DNA from: Coriolopsis trogii
Taxonomy: Eukaryota > Basidiomycota > Agaricomycetes > Polyporales > Polyporaceae
Length of the DNA: 64,000 bases
NCBI GenBank assembly: GCA_020543525.1
Contig: JAHYIO010000001.1
Coordinates: forward strand, 3,038,001 to 3,102,000
Direction of reading: 5' to 3'
Shown here: positions 22,586-33,351 of the stretch, one piece after another
Numbering within the stretch: the first letter of the stretch is position 1
Layout: every line of letters begins with the position of its first letter
Translations under genes and position numbers: made by a program
Notes under the pieces: generated by a model
The model's input: the letters and a program-made list of their open reading frames with translations, nothing else
Told to the model about the DNA's origin: nothing
Databases searched by the model: none

Positions 22586-24425
22586 TTATGGCAGCACCTT
22601 CCCCGGGTTCATAATCCCATTTGGGTCGAACAAGGCCTTTACTTTCCTCATCCACTCAATACTGGTTGCGTTCTTTGAGTACTGAAGAGCGTGCGTCTTC
22701 ATAACCCCAATGCCGTGCTCTGCAGATATTGAGCCCTTGTACGAAGCTGAGTCGCGAGTGATTAGTTCCAGCCGTGGATGTGAACCTTGATCGTAAAACT
22801 CACCGACAAGTTCGTACACGAAAGGCTCGAGGGCCGCCTCGATCTCGGGTGTATACGCAGCAGCAACGATGTTCAGGTGTAAATTACCTGAGTGTGCATT
22901 GGTATACCTTTATACACGCAAACGTAGGAAACATACCATCACCGACATGACCATAACCGACAACATACTTGACAGCGTCTTCCCGCAGAAGGCCTTTCTG
23001 CCTGAGGTGCTCCCTGGTCTTGTCGACTACTTCCTGGAACTTCACCAGGGGTACCGATATGTCGTACTTGTATGCCTTGCCCTCCTTCGACACAGCCTCT
23101 GTAAGTCCTTCACGAATGGCCCATAGAGCAGAAAATTGTGCAGGCGAAGTCGCAAGAACCCCCGTGTTGATCAACGGTTCGTCAGCATCCATCAGACTCT
23201 CCAGCAGAGCGTTCAATTTCTGAAGGGTAGAGCGATGAGAAACATGCGAGCGCAGATATACACGAAGAACCAACCTCTTCGTCATGTTCCCGCTTACCAC
23301 CGCTTGTCTCCACGAGAACGAAACACTCGGCACCGTCGACGTCCTGAGGGTCGAGAGCGCGACCTTGACCGTGTTTGACCGCAAGGTCATACACAGTTCG
23401 ATCCATGAACTCGAAAGCAGACAAGACCTCCGAGAGCTGTCTTTTCGTCTCCTTGAACAAAGGAAGGACGTTCTCGAACTTGGGTAGCGCGAGCATCACG
23501 TTGTTGGAAGCTTGAGGTGCAGGCGCAGCCAGAATGGAGACTCCGGTGACTATTCCGAGGGTTCCCTCCGCACCGATGAACAGCTGCTTCAGGTCGTAAC
23601 CTGTAGGCCATGAGGACGAGCGTGTCGCGATGATTGATATGGACTCACCCGTGTTATCCTTGCGTAGCGCAGTAAGCTGGTCTAAGATGGTACCGTCGGG
23701 CAATACAACTTCGAGCCCCAAGACGGACCCATGTAAAGACCCGTATCGAAGCAGACGAAGGCCGCCGGCATTGGTGGAAATGTTGCCACCAATTTGACAA
23801 CTTTCGTATGTATTAGGTAGGGAGGTGAATACTAAATGTATTTCCTACCTGCCCTTTGCCCCGAGGTCAAGCGGGACGATGTGATTATGTGGTGCGAGGT
23901 AGTCTGTCAAAGACTGTAGGATGCACCCTGCGTCCGCAACAAGAATTCCTGTTGAGAAATGAATAAAACGGGATGTTGCCAAAGGGGTTCAGGGTACACA
24001 CCAGAGACGTCGTCGAACGACCGAACTTGTGACATGTTCGACAGACTGAGAATCACCTCATCATGTACAGGTACACCCCCGCCCACGAGACCGGTGTTTC
24101 CTCCCTGAGGGACAATGCCGATTCTCCGCTCGTTACACCACTTGACAATCTCGCTCACTTCCTTGGTAGTACGAGGCTTGAGGACAGTAGTCGACTTCCC
24201 GTGGTACTTGTTCATCCAGTCATTGTTGAACGGCTCCAACTCCGCAGAGGGTGTCACACTCGGAGATAGTGTGGAAAGGATAGAGGACGAAGGAAGGATT
24301 TTGGCAAAGTGGGCGAGGTCGTCTTCAGTAACAGAGTTCAATCCTCTCAAACCAGCGTGGCCGTGAGCCAATCGACGAGGAGCACGAAGGAAGACCGGGC
24401 GGGCCAGACGTCGTGTAACGAGCAT
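22586..24425 (-). CDS. Mitochondrial D-2-hydroxyglutarate/D-lactate dehydrogenase (FAD-linked)
   Basis: An FAD-binding type 4 (VAO-fold) dehydrogenase in several exons. The start chosen is the ATG at 24425, because [19 protein letters not shown] is a good mitochondrial presequence. An upstream in-frame ATG (24557) would add 44 uncharged residues and reach further into the divergent promoter. Visible motifs: [17 protein letters not shown] (FAD pyrophosphate loop), [71 protein letters not shown] across an intron, and [10 protein letters not shown] near the end. It oxidises D-2-hydroxyglutarate to 2-oxoglutarate, or D-lactate to pyruvate, passing electrons on in the mitochondrion. Sequence motifs alone do not separate D2HGDH from yeast Dld2-type enzymes. 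Confidence 0.87.
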
Positions 24426-24661
24426 CTCTGCCTGGTCGATGCTGGTGGAAGAAGGGGCACGGTGTGGAACGGCGTCCTGTGTGAGTCGGAATGGCGAGTC
24501 CCCCGCAACACGTGATGTCACTCGAGAACGCGACGCGAACGCATTCCGATTCGGCATCCGGGAACTCGTCCCGCTTCCGCCTCGACTCCCAGTACTACTA
24601 GGTTCTCTCTCTGCAGCTGCACTTGCGCCAAGTGTCGTAACTACAGCGACGGATAGCCCGA

Positions 24662-27498
24662 ATGAGCACGGAAGTTATCGACGTGGATGCCTTGTCGTCG
24701 GACTCCGACGAGATCCAGATGTTAGGTTTCCGAAGGAATGGGAAAGCGCGGTACAAAGTGGAGGAGTTAGAGTATGAGGGGATCGCTTACCTAGGCTTCA
24801 GAGAGAATGGGTCTCTCCGACAGCCTGCACCTCCACCACAGCATGCAAGTCAAGCAGTCATCGTCATAAGCAGTGATGAATCGGACGTCGAACAGAAGCT
24901 TGACTCTCAGCCCAAGTTTGGCCCGCCTCCCAGGAAGGTGAGCATTGATTCCGCCTGGTGTTGCCTCAACATCCATCTAGTTCCCCAATGGTAGAAACGC
25001 AAAATTTCCCGCAACTCTCATACGGGTACGCCAGCATCGGACTCAGTCTCCAGGGGTCTTCGGCACAGTTCTTGTAGTGCAGCAGCGTCTGCACCCCGGC
25101 GTAGCGCAGCAGCTCAGGTACGTTTGCTGCGTTATGTTCGACCCGGCATTGCATCTCATAGACTCAATTGGTGGAAGCTGCTCCTCCCTTTTGAGAATTC
25201 TGAGGATTTCACTATCGCCTCGCTGGACCTAGACAACGCAGAGAACGTAAGTCATCGTTCGTCTCCAACACTCACTACAAGTCATAACCTATACTGGCAC
25301 AGTGGGGGCAATCAACAGTGCAGAATATTTGTTTGAATGCGCAAGACGCCGAAGATGCACAACAACGAGACGAAGATGCTACTCTGGCCCTCCAACTAGC
25401 AGAACTGTCTGTTGTCGAAGGCATGGCAAATTCTCTCACAGTATACACTCGTGGTATCCAGGAACAGGCTTCTGCCATACTCGACTGGTCATCCAAGTCC
25501 AGACCATCCCACCTACACCAGAAAGTGAGTGTACTGTGTATGTGGGACCGTGTCTGCATTCATACACGTATCAGTGTCAACAAGCTGTGTACTCCAAGTC
25601 GCATACTACCACACAATGCAGCCTACAAAGTCGCCCAAGTCAACTGGCTGGCAGGACAAGTTGCAACTTGCATCCGGTCAGGAGTGTCTATCAAGCCCCG
25701 GGCGGTAATGATCGCGCATGTTGCTGTGTTTGTATAGTGACGCATTCTCATACTGTTGTCCAGATGTCAACACTGTCCTTCAGTCTGAAGATGTGGTTAT
25801 AATTGCCAGTGCTGTAGCAGATGGATCCTTCGACGGTGAAGTCAACATCTCATTTGTGAAACAATGCTGGCTTATGAAAACTCCATGCAGATAAACCCGG
25901 ACCCTACAATAAGGAGGGTTCTTTAGGTGTCTGGGATAGCAGACATGGTATTTCCTCCTTTTTGCAGGCTCATTAAGTGTAACCACTAACATATTTCATG
26001 GTCTGATAGAGTACATTCTGACTAGGCATAGCAGGAGAGTCACGCGGGAACGGGGTAATGTTGCTTCCTTTATCTCAGGGTGACCCTCCATTAAAAGCCA
26101 TATCTTTTGCCCATCAGTATATCCTCAGAGGCATTTTTTCACTGTCAATGATATTGCCCTTGATCCAACATCGTGGGTCAACTCTTACAATCTCATTCAA
26201 ACACAATTTGACATGTATTCTAGCTCATATACATTTGCATCCGCTGGAAGAGATAAGCGGGTTGCTTTTTGGACTTATGAATCACTGGGGGATGGTGTAG
26301 CACCCCAGACTACACCCGAAGGTCAGATAAATGGATATTTCGTACCAAAAGCTCTGTGCACTAATCACAGTTCAGACACTATCCGATGTAAGGATATCCC
26401 TGAAGTCATAAAGTACCGACCAGGCCATGAAAGCCTTGCGATACAATGCAACGACGGGTAGGTCATGAAACATGCACCTTGCCCTCTAGAAGCGAGTGTT
26501 GACCCTGTGCAGCTCGGTCTATGTTGTGCACAGGAGTTTGACTCAGTTGATGGTCGCTCCTGCTGAATTGGGGCATGTGACCGCGGACATGGAATGGGGA
26601 GTCGGACCGACTGATGGTCTTCTCTTTGCCTCCTCTGCATGCTCGGCCAGCAGCAGGGGGTTCCATCGTGCTTTTGATGTTACAACAGGTCGGCCAGTCA
26701 TGGAGCTAAAGGCCGACGAGCAAGCTTGTAGCACCCTCGCTCTTGACCCTTCTGGTACTACTCCATCATCGCACTTCCTCGTCGGCTCTATTGACCCACA
26801 CGCTTCTCAACACACAGGAGAGCATCTGTATATTGCCACAGAGAGCCCCGACTCCTACATCCTCAGGCAGTACAGCACAAGAGAACAACTCAGCCACTGC
26901 CCGACCAACCAACATGTTGAGCTCGAACCGTTTCCCGGTAACGCCTCCCGCGCCTGGACCGACATCAATTGCCTCTCTATTAGCTCGGACGGTATCTACA
27001 TCGCAGCTGGGCGGATGGACAACTGGCTCGACGTGTACGACGCGCGCATGCTCCGCCGCGGCCCGCTCTACAGATTCGCGCACGAAGGCAGGGTCGGTCC
27101 GGACACCTATGGGGTCGTGAAGGCGCAGTGGGTAGACGGTTTTCCATACGGGACTGGGTTCGTCTCGGGGGGAGTGGATGGTACGTGTGCCAGTCTCCAG
27201 GTCACCCGATGAGGGAGAGCGTCGGCGTTGACTGCTCCCCTCGACAGGTTGCATACGGTTATGGGACGTCAAGCTTGCGTCCGATGACCCTCTCAACGGC
27301 AGTATCCTCGCCCAGTGCGATTATGACATCGCAACGTTCACGCTAGGTGACATGTACAAGGGAGAAGCACCCATCGTAGTGTGCGTTCTGTCCGTCTACT
27401 TGTCTACTGATCTTCGACTCTGACCCGGTGTTGTTTCTAGGGGAGAGCGTTCAGGCAAGGTGACGATGTACAACCTGCGGTCGGACGATCGCGACTAG
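24662..27498 (+). CDS. WD40-repeat protein with acidic, SIM-like N-terminus
   Basis: Starts at ATG 24662 and ends TAG 27496-27498, with about ten exons. The N-terminus is acidic and carries two SUMO-interacting-motif look-alikes: STEVIDVDALSSDSDE at the start and QAVIVISSDESDVEQ near residue 68. An Ala/Glu-rich helix follows (DAEDAQQRDEDATLALQLAE). WD repeats begin with VVIIASAVADGSFDGEV..., continue with YNKEGSLGVWDSRHGISSF, FFTVNDIALDPTSW, SSYTFASAGRDKRVAFWTYE, TDINCLSISSDGIYIAAGRM, GFVSGGVDG-CIRLWDVKL across an intron, and end with GERSGKVTMYNLR. Long insertions lie inside the propeller. The family is not recognised beyond the fold. SIMs plus a propeller fit a chromatin or ubiquitin/SUMO adaptor, which is inference. 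Some exon joins between 24940 and 26120 are uncertain. Confidence 0.7.
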
Positions 27499-27920
27499 TA
27501 GTAGCAAGCACCGGCGAAGGACATGGACTAATGTTGTATTATGATGGTCACTGACTCGAGGCTTCGTCAGTCCCTAACATCACGCATATGGCACGTATAC
27601 GTAGACACCGCTGTACGTACTCAGCCGGGCATGGGCCCGGGTACATTCGTTCTGTCGTCGTTACTGAACCGGATACGTCCATCCTACGCACGAGTATGCT
27701 CAGACACCACAATGCGGTGCAAAGGTACGTCTTCGTGGACCCCTGAGTCATATCATCTACAATCTGCAAAATGGCCACGGCACGCGCATTCCACAAGAGC
27801 CGGAGCAGAGTGGTTATACATTCGAATACACGACGAAAAAGAACAGTAACACAGCGAGGCGGCACAACAGCGAGATCGTCCCAAGTATACGGTGAGCACA
27901 TAAGGGGCACTGGGCAGCGA
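27499..27920. other. Convergent 3' spacer
   Basis: A 422-bp spacer between the WD40 gene and SWI1, both ending here. Short open frames on both strands have no coding character. Nothing else was recognised. Confidence 0.5.
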
Positions 27921-30900
27921 TCACCGCCCGACCCTAACAAGGCTATCTAGCTCCGAGAAGAGCATCGCATCGACCACGTCGTGGTTCATCATGAGCCCCA
28001 ACGTCACCTCCTCCTGGTACGCACACAGCATCCCCAGCCCGCGCTCGACCCGACTGTCCCCATGCTCCCCATACCCGACCCCAAACGCGAGCGCAGGCAT
28101 CGTCGACGACACCCCCGGGTCAAACGAGTCCTCCGCGTCGTCCACGACCTTCAACAGCTCGATCGCGCGCCGGATCAGCCCCGCGAACGTCGGCCGGCTC
28201 TCCACCGGCGTGTGCACCGTCAGCTTCTTCAGTATGCGCAGCACGACCTTCGAGAACCCGAGCGCGCCCTCCCGCTTCGCGCGCAGCTTGATCTCCGGCG
28301 GGGCGAGGAACGCGAGCGAGTACAGGCAGAGCACGAGCCGCTCGACGTACCCGATCCACGGCTCGCGCATGATCGCGTGGAAGTCGTGGTCCGTCACGGG
28401 CAGACGATGTACGAGCGCTTCAAACATGCGCCATATCCACGCGTTGGGCACGGCCCGCGCCACAGCGCGGCGATTGTCGTCGGGGAGGGTGAAGCGCGCG
28501 AACGCCTCGAGGGCCTGGTTCGCGAGGGACGGCGGCGCCGGTGCTTTGGGATGTTGTTGGTTGAGGTGGATGCCGGCCTGTACGACGTACTGGAATGGCG
28601 ACAGCGTCTCGGAGGGGTCGACGAGGAAGGACGCGAGAACCTCGTATGCACGCCTTACAGTGCGTTGCATTTGCTTCCACGAACTCGCCTCCGGAGTTAG
28701 GTTGACGAACGCGCCGGAGCTGACTAGGATGTGTACGACGTCCTTGCGGATAACAAGCAGGTCGGACAGTGAGAGAATAGGAGCGAGCGGTACAGGAAAG
28801 GTCGATTTGCTCCGGGGCGCAAGACTACAGAGTCTGAGCAACACGTGGACGAGTTTGTCGTGTTTGGCGAGGTAAACGGCGCTGCTCTCGTCGCCCTGAG
28901 AGATATTCCGGATGATGTTGACCACCGTCAGTACAACGTCCGCAGGGCGGTGTCGCGGTCCATAATTAAAGTCTTTCGCGCCCTGTTCGGGCCGAAGGGC
29001 AGCGAACGGTTGCGTGGCTTCTTCGACGAGAGAGTTCACTAGCTCTTTGTGCGTCATGAACGGCGAGTCGTCTTCCAAGTCCATATCATCCTCCAAGCCG
29101 TCAAACGCAAGATCTTCAACCAAGTCGACCGCCTCGTCCAATAGATCGGGGGCCTGAGCGATAGGGAAGCCACTGTCCCGTTCACGTTCGCGCGGATGCT
29201 GAGACGGATGCTGATTGCGGGCCAGTGTGAGGAGGGCGAACGTTGTCAGCGAATACGATAGCTCGGTAGAAATCCGTGAGCGGAGAGATAAGGTGAGTGC
29301 GTCGATATCCACGTGCCCCCATTCGTCGCTGTGACGAAGTGGTCGAGCAGCAACCCTGGCCCATTCGCTTTGAATGTGGTCGAGATTCCGACCGCCGGCA
29401 GTGTCGAGCTCGGGTGCGAGTGGTACGTATTCAATCTTGCGTCGCGAAGGCTGTCGAATGGTACGGGTAATGGTGGGAGCCACCGGTGCTTCTACGGATT
29501 GTCCGGGGGCAACTGACTGCAGAAGAAGTGCGCGTGAGAGGCCTGGAGTAACAGTGTGGGGAGAGAGCGACTTACAGAGCGAGAGTCCGATACGTCCGAG
29601 CCACCTGAATGGGTATTCAGCAACGCTATCGTTCACGAGTTCTTATGTACATACCGGTCTTCTGCCTGACGCGCTTTGCCTCCGACTCAGCGACCTCCTG
29701 CATCTTACGCTTGCGGCTCTCGAAATCCTGATCAAGGTCAGACCCATTCATGAGGCCGCCTGGTTGCATCTTGTTCATGGGCATGCCACCGGCACCGTTC
29801 ATGATAGTGCCGTTTGCTGGCATGACAGCACCTACACCCATTGTATCAGGTGGCTGCAGCATCATGGTGGTTGCCTGGACAGGAGAGTACTGACCAGGTA
29901 GAGAGTCCATGGCAGGCGGGGCATTCGGACGTTGCATCATCCCTGTAGCAGGGTTGCCACCGACCATACCAGGACGCGCCTGAGGAGTCATGGGACCGCG
30001 GCCTGCCATATGGCGCTGCTGTTGTTCCATAACATTCTTGCGATATGCCTCCTCGAATGGGCCGAGAAGGGCACTGTAGTATCGCTCGAGGAACATCATT
30101 GTAGGCTGCGACTCGCCGGGGTTGTTGGGGGACTGCATTATTTCGGGGAGGCCAAGTTGGCTAAGAACCAGTGGCCATGCGCCCTTTTGGGTAGTCTGGA
30201 AAAAGAGATGAAGGAGCTGAGGGGGAGCATGGTTGGGAAATACGCACTGCTTGACCACCTCCTTGACTAAGGACAGCACTCCAGAGTCTGAACAAGTCGA
30301 GGTCTACGCCTGCTAGTCTGACGATGCCGAGGTCGGCGGGGGAGATCTCGAGAGTCTTCCAGGGCATGTTGGAGGGATCATAGTTGGGCGGGAACGGGAC
30401 ACCGGTGAGCTGTGGGGGGAGGGGCGAACCACGTTGAGCCATCAAGGTGGCGAGGCCCTGCAGCCAGTTGCGCCTGCGTTGCTTGACGACATCCTGGGGA
30501 GAGGGGCCATTGTGTACTGGCTGCTGCTGCTGGGCGGGCTGGGAAGAGAAAGGGGGCGGAGGTGAGTGGAGGCGGAGGGGGTCGGAGTGGGAGAGGGGAC
30601 GGACGTTCATGGGCAGGATTGGCGCCTGGAGATCGGTGAGGGGAGGAAAGGTGTTCGCAGCGCTCTGGCTCTGGCTCAGGCTCAGGCTCAGGCTGTCATG
30701 GAGCGGGGCAGCGGATAGGGAGCTGGACTGTCCTGTGGACTGGTTCGTCAACATTCCTCCGAAATAACCCGCCGAGGTTCCGCCAGGCGCAGAGCGGTTC
30801 ACGGCCTTTGCGAGACTCGTGGCCTGCAACGCCGCCATCTGCTTCGCTGTAAAGGGGTCCAGATTGAACGCGAGAGCCAGCCCAGTGGCATCATTCGCAT

Positions 30901-31089
30901 GCGGGAGGAACGTCTGGCTGAGGGCGGCGGGGGTGATGGGCGTGATGCTCGACCCGTTCTGCTGCCTACGCACGACCAAGAGACAGTCGGCCACTGCCCA
31001 TGTCGGAAATAGGAAGGAAAGTCTACGCACATATTCGAGTCCGCGACCAGGCTCTTCTTCGTCCGAGGGGGTGCAGCCCTCTGTGTCAT
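27921..31089 (-). CDS. SWI1: SWI/SNF subunit Swi1 (ARID/BRIGHT protein)
   Basis: The start is ATG 31089 (MTQRAAPPRTKKSLVADSN). Only this frame joins correctly over the first GTGCGT..CGTAG intron into MQQNGSSITPITPAAL. A Gln/Ser/Pro-rich region (SLSLSLSQSQSA, QPAQQQQPVHNG) is followed by the ARID DNA-binding domain: VVKQRRRNWLQGLATLMAQR, PWKTLEISPADLGIVRLAG, VDLDLFRLWSAVLSQGG, then QTTQKGAWPLVLSQLGLPE and FLERYYSALLGPFEEAYRKN. After a Met/Gly/Pro-rich linker comes the long helical C-terminal repeat region (DVVLTVVNIIRNIS, HDKLVHVLLRLCSLAP), typical of Swi1/BAF250. The complex remodels nucleosomes with ATP. Long antisense open frames over 27980-28880 come from the GC-rich codon bias. Confidence 0.87.
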
Positions 31090-31198
31090 CGATTGTTACC
31101 GACGCCGCCGTTGTCGCTTCGCCCAGTTCGACTCGCCCTCTCCCACGCGTCCATTCCCACATAGACGCCCGCCCCCTTCTTATTTTCGCGCTCCCTCC
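31090..31198. promoter_or_regulatory. Very short divergent promoter SWI1/DUF1764
   Basis: Only 109 bp lie between the two start codons. It contains ACGCGT at 31145-31150 and pyrimidine-rich tracts on the plus strand close to the DUF1764 ATG, and no TATA box. Confidence 0.5.
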
Positions 31199-31850
31199 AT
31201 GCCTGCCTCGGAAATCGACGACATCTTTGCCTCCAAGGGCAGGCACTCTCTCTCTGCTCCGTCCAGAGCCTCCTCGTCGTCTCTCCTCCTCTCGGAGAAA
31301 AAGAAGAAGAAGAAGAAAGACAAGGGCAAGGACAAGGCAGAAGTAGAAACAAAACCTGCCAAACGCAAACGCGACGAGGCAGATGGCGACGCTGCTCCAG
31401 CAAAACCGCCCAAACGGCAAGTCCCAGAGACGGTCTTCGACCCCTCCGTAGGACTTTCTTCTGCCCCAAAGGCCAAGTCTGCGATGGCGGACAAAATATC
31501 GTCAACCGCAGTAAAACCCAAGAAGCCCAAGAAGGACCGGGAGGAGGAGGAACGCTTCAAGGACTCCCGGGGCACTGGCCCTCGTGCGTTGCACCGTTTT
31601 TCTCCTTCGCCTCACGTCATTGACCGATGTGCGAAGGTCGAAAAACAGAGGAGGGCTTTCTCATATATAAGGAAGATGAGCTCGGGATATCAGAGCAGGG
31701 CGGAGGTATGCTATTCTCAGCATCCAGCGTGTCATCCGCTCATTGGCTTTTCCAGATACACCGTTATGTCCATTTGATTGCCAGTGCTGTGGGTTGTTTA
31801 CTATCTCGCATCTGCAACCACTCTTGCTAACTTGCCCACCAGGTTTCTGA
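31199..31850 (+). CDS. DUF1764 family protein
   Basis: Three exons (31199-31583, 31637-31705, 31756-31850) give 549 nt, 182 residues. The first half is Ser- and Lys-rich, with a nine-residue run of lysines (EKKKKKKKDKGK, about residue 37) and more basic stretches, so nuclear or nucleolar targeting is likely. The family signature is at the end: RFKDSRGTGPRRKTEEGFLI, then YKEDELGISEQGG and, after an intron, DTPLCPFDCQCC. The cysteine cluster CPFDCxCC is the hallmark of PF08576 (DUF1764), a small eukaryotic family of unknown function. Family members usually stop just after the cluster. Here the frame adds about 16 residues (GLFTISHLQPLLLTCPPGF) before the stop. Confidence 0.85.
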
Positions 31851-32649
31851 CTGTATCCGTACTGTATACCGCTGTAGCCTATAGATTCATACCCCATACG
31901 CCTGCCGACAGCCAGAACCCTCCCGTCTTCTCTCTGGCTCTATCGAAGCCTCGTCTACCGCTCTGGCAATGGCAGAACGAGGTCAATGTGTAGCCGATAT
32001 TGATAAACTCTAGATTCCTCGCATACGAGGCTATGCCGCCACATATTTTGACTGGCGGCGTGCTACACTCAAGGAATGACATTCTTATCGCCCCTGAATG
32101 CCTTGTTGGAGGTATGCGTCTACGCGTTGTCGACGTAGTCGCCTTCGCTGACACGATCTTTAGCTTATGTACAATCCTCACGATGATAGGGACTCAATAT
32201 ATCTCTTCCTCAGTCGCCCCAGTTTAGATAGTCATCCGCTGCACCGGCTGCTAAGGTATCCTCCGGAGCCGTCACATACCACGGCTTTGAAGGTCAAATC
32301 GCAGCCAAGATCGTCGCATTCTGTTCCTGGTTCCAATCAAGGTACCCACCACTTCACTGTTGTGGGTGCCCCTTCGACAACCTAGGTACATTCGATGCTC
32401 CCTTGAGCTGCTGTGTAAATACGCGATCGATACAATTGCGAACTTGTGTAGAACAGAGTACTTTGATGAGTACTATCGCTCCCCTAGAGTTCGGAGGTTA
32501 GCCGAGGAGCCTGCTGTATCTTCCCTCCCTCACCGCCGATAATGCTGAAATTTGGTACATCAACGAAGCGTAGTACAAACAGCTAGCCTGCAAAGTTTGG
32601 TGAGAGTACATCAAAAACTGAGTGTTCGAACAGAGTAAGAGGTGCCCTC
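31851..32649. other. Gene-poor interval with a possible coding relic
   Basis: No complete gene. Short coding-like pieces on the plus strand (IPRIRGYAATYFDWRRATLK near 32013, and SSAAPAAKVSSGAVTYHGFE near 32231 behind a possible AG acceptor) are separated by stops, so a decayed gene is possible. One diverged copy of the 17-bp repeat found at the ends of the next element lies at 32481-32499. Confidence 0.35.
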
Positions 32650-33144
32650 CCCTAGTGTTCGGAGGTTTCTCCGCGCGCAGTGTCACAATCAGTCACACTG
32701 CCGAAGGGTGCCGGTTATGATCTCCGACTGATGTCCCCCTCTGGAAATGGGCGCCACATGTCGGGTAACCAAAACTAGCGCTCTTGAAAGTCACGCTCGA
32801 GGACCTCGAGGACATACTCTCTACATCTGTCCCATACACAGAATGTAGAGGCTCGGAGAATTTAATATTGGACTTTTTATACCTGGAGAAATAAGTCTGT
32901 GAATTTTCAGTGAGAGCGCCCGCCATTCAAATTCAGGCGAGGGTCGCAAATGCAAGAGGGACCCATCTCCGGAACACTTTTTGCCCAAGATCGCGACGAC
33001 CTCACCTCTGTTTCATCTCATTCTTTTTGTCATACATTACTCGTATCTGTGCCCACATCTTTGTATAATTTCAGCGTTCTGAAGTCGTAAACGAGCGAGC
33101 TACACCCTTATCTCCGAACACTAGGGCACCTCCGAACACTAGGG
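32650..33144. mobile_element. Candidate inverted-repeat (MITE-like) element
   Basis: CCCTAGTGTTCGGAGGT at 32650-32666 is repeated exactly in inverted orientation as ACCTCCGAACACTAGGG at 33128-33144, enclosing 495 bp. The right end has a second tandem copy (CTCCGAACACTAGGGCA, 33112-33128). A one-mismatch direct copy of the left end lies 170 bp upstream (32481-32499). The interior is AT-rich and encodes nothing recognisable. Size, terminal inverted repeats and lack of coding capacity fit a non-autonomous DNA transposon. I could not identify a clean target-site duplication, so the boundaries are provisional. Confidence 0.45.
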
Positions 33145-33351
33145 CAGCGATAGTAATGTGTTGTGGTTCATCCGTGTTGACGCGAACGCTCGAGGCGTTA
33201 CGCCACCGATATGAGCGTAGCTGTGGCTTGAACTCGTCTAGGCGCATGCGCACTGCTCCGGAGCTCTCCTCGGACATGCAGTCCCCACCTCGTTTTCCCG
33301 ACCTGCTCTCTCGAACCATAACCTAAACAGTCCTTCGCCATTCACCCCACC

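Noticed and set aside
24426..24557. Upstream ATG giving a 44-residue longer D2HGDH
   Set aside because: The extension is not conserved-looking and hides the mitochondrial presequence that starts at 24425.
27981..28875. Long plus-strand open frames (up to 294 codons) opposite SWI1
   Set aside because: They are Arg/Pro/His-rich mirror images of a GC-biased real gene on the other strand, with no start context, motif or intron support.
31090..31420. Upstream extension of SWI1 through a hydrophobic segment (CLVLALVFLLLLLF)
   Set aside because: This is the antisense of the Lys-rich DUF1764 exon, and the frame does not join correctly across the first SWI1 intron; the ATG at 31089 does.
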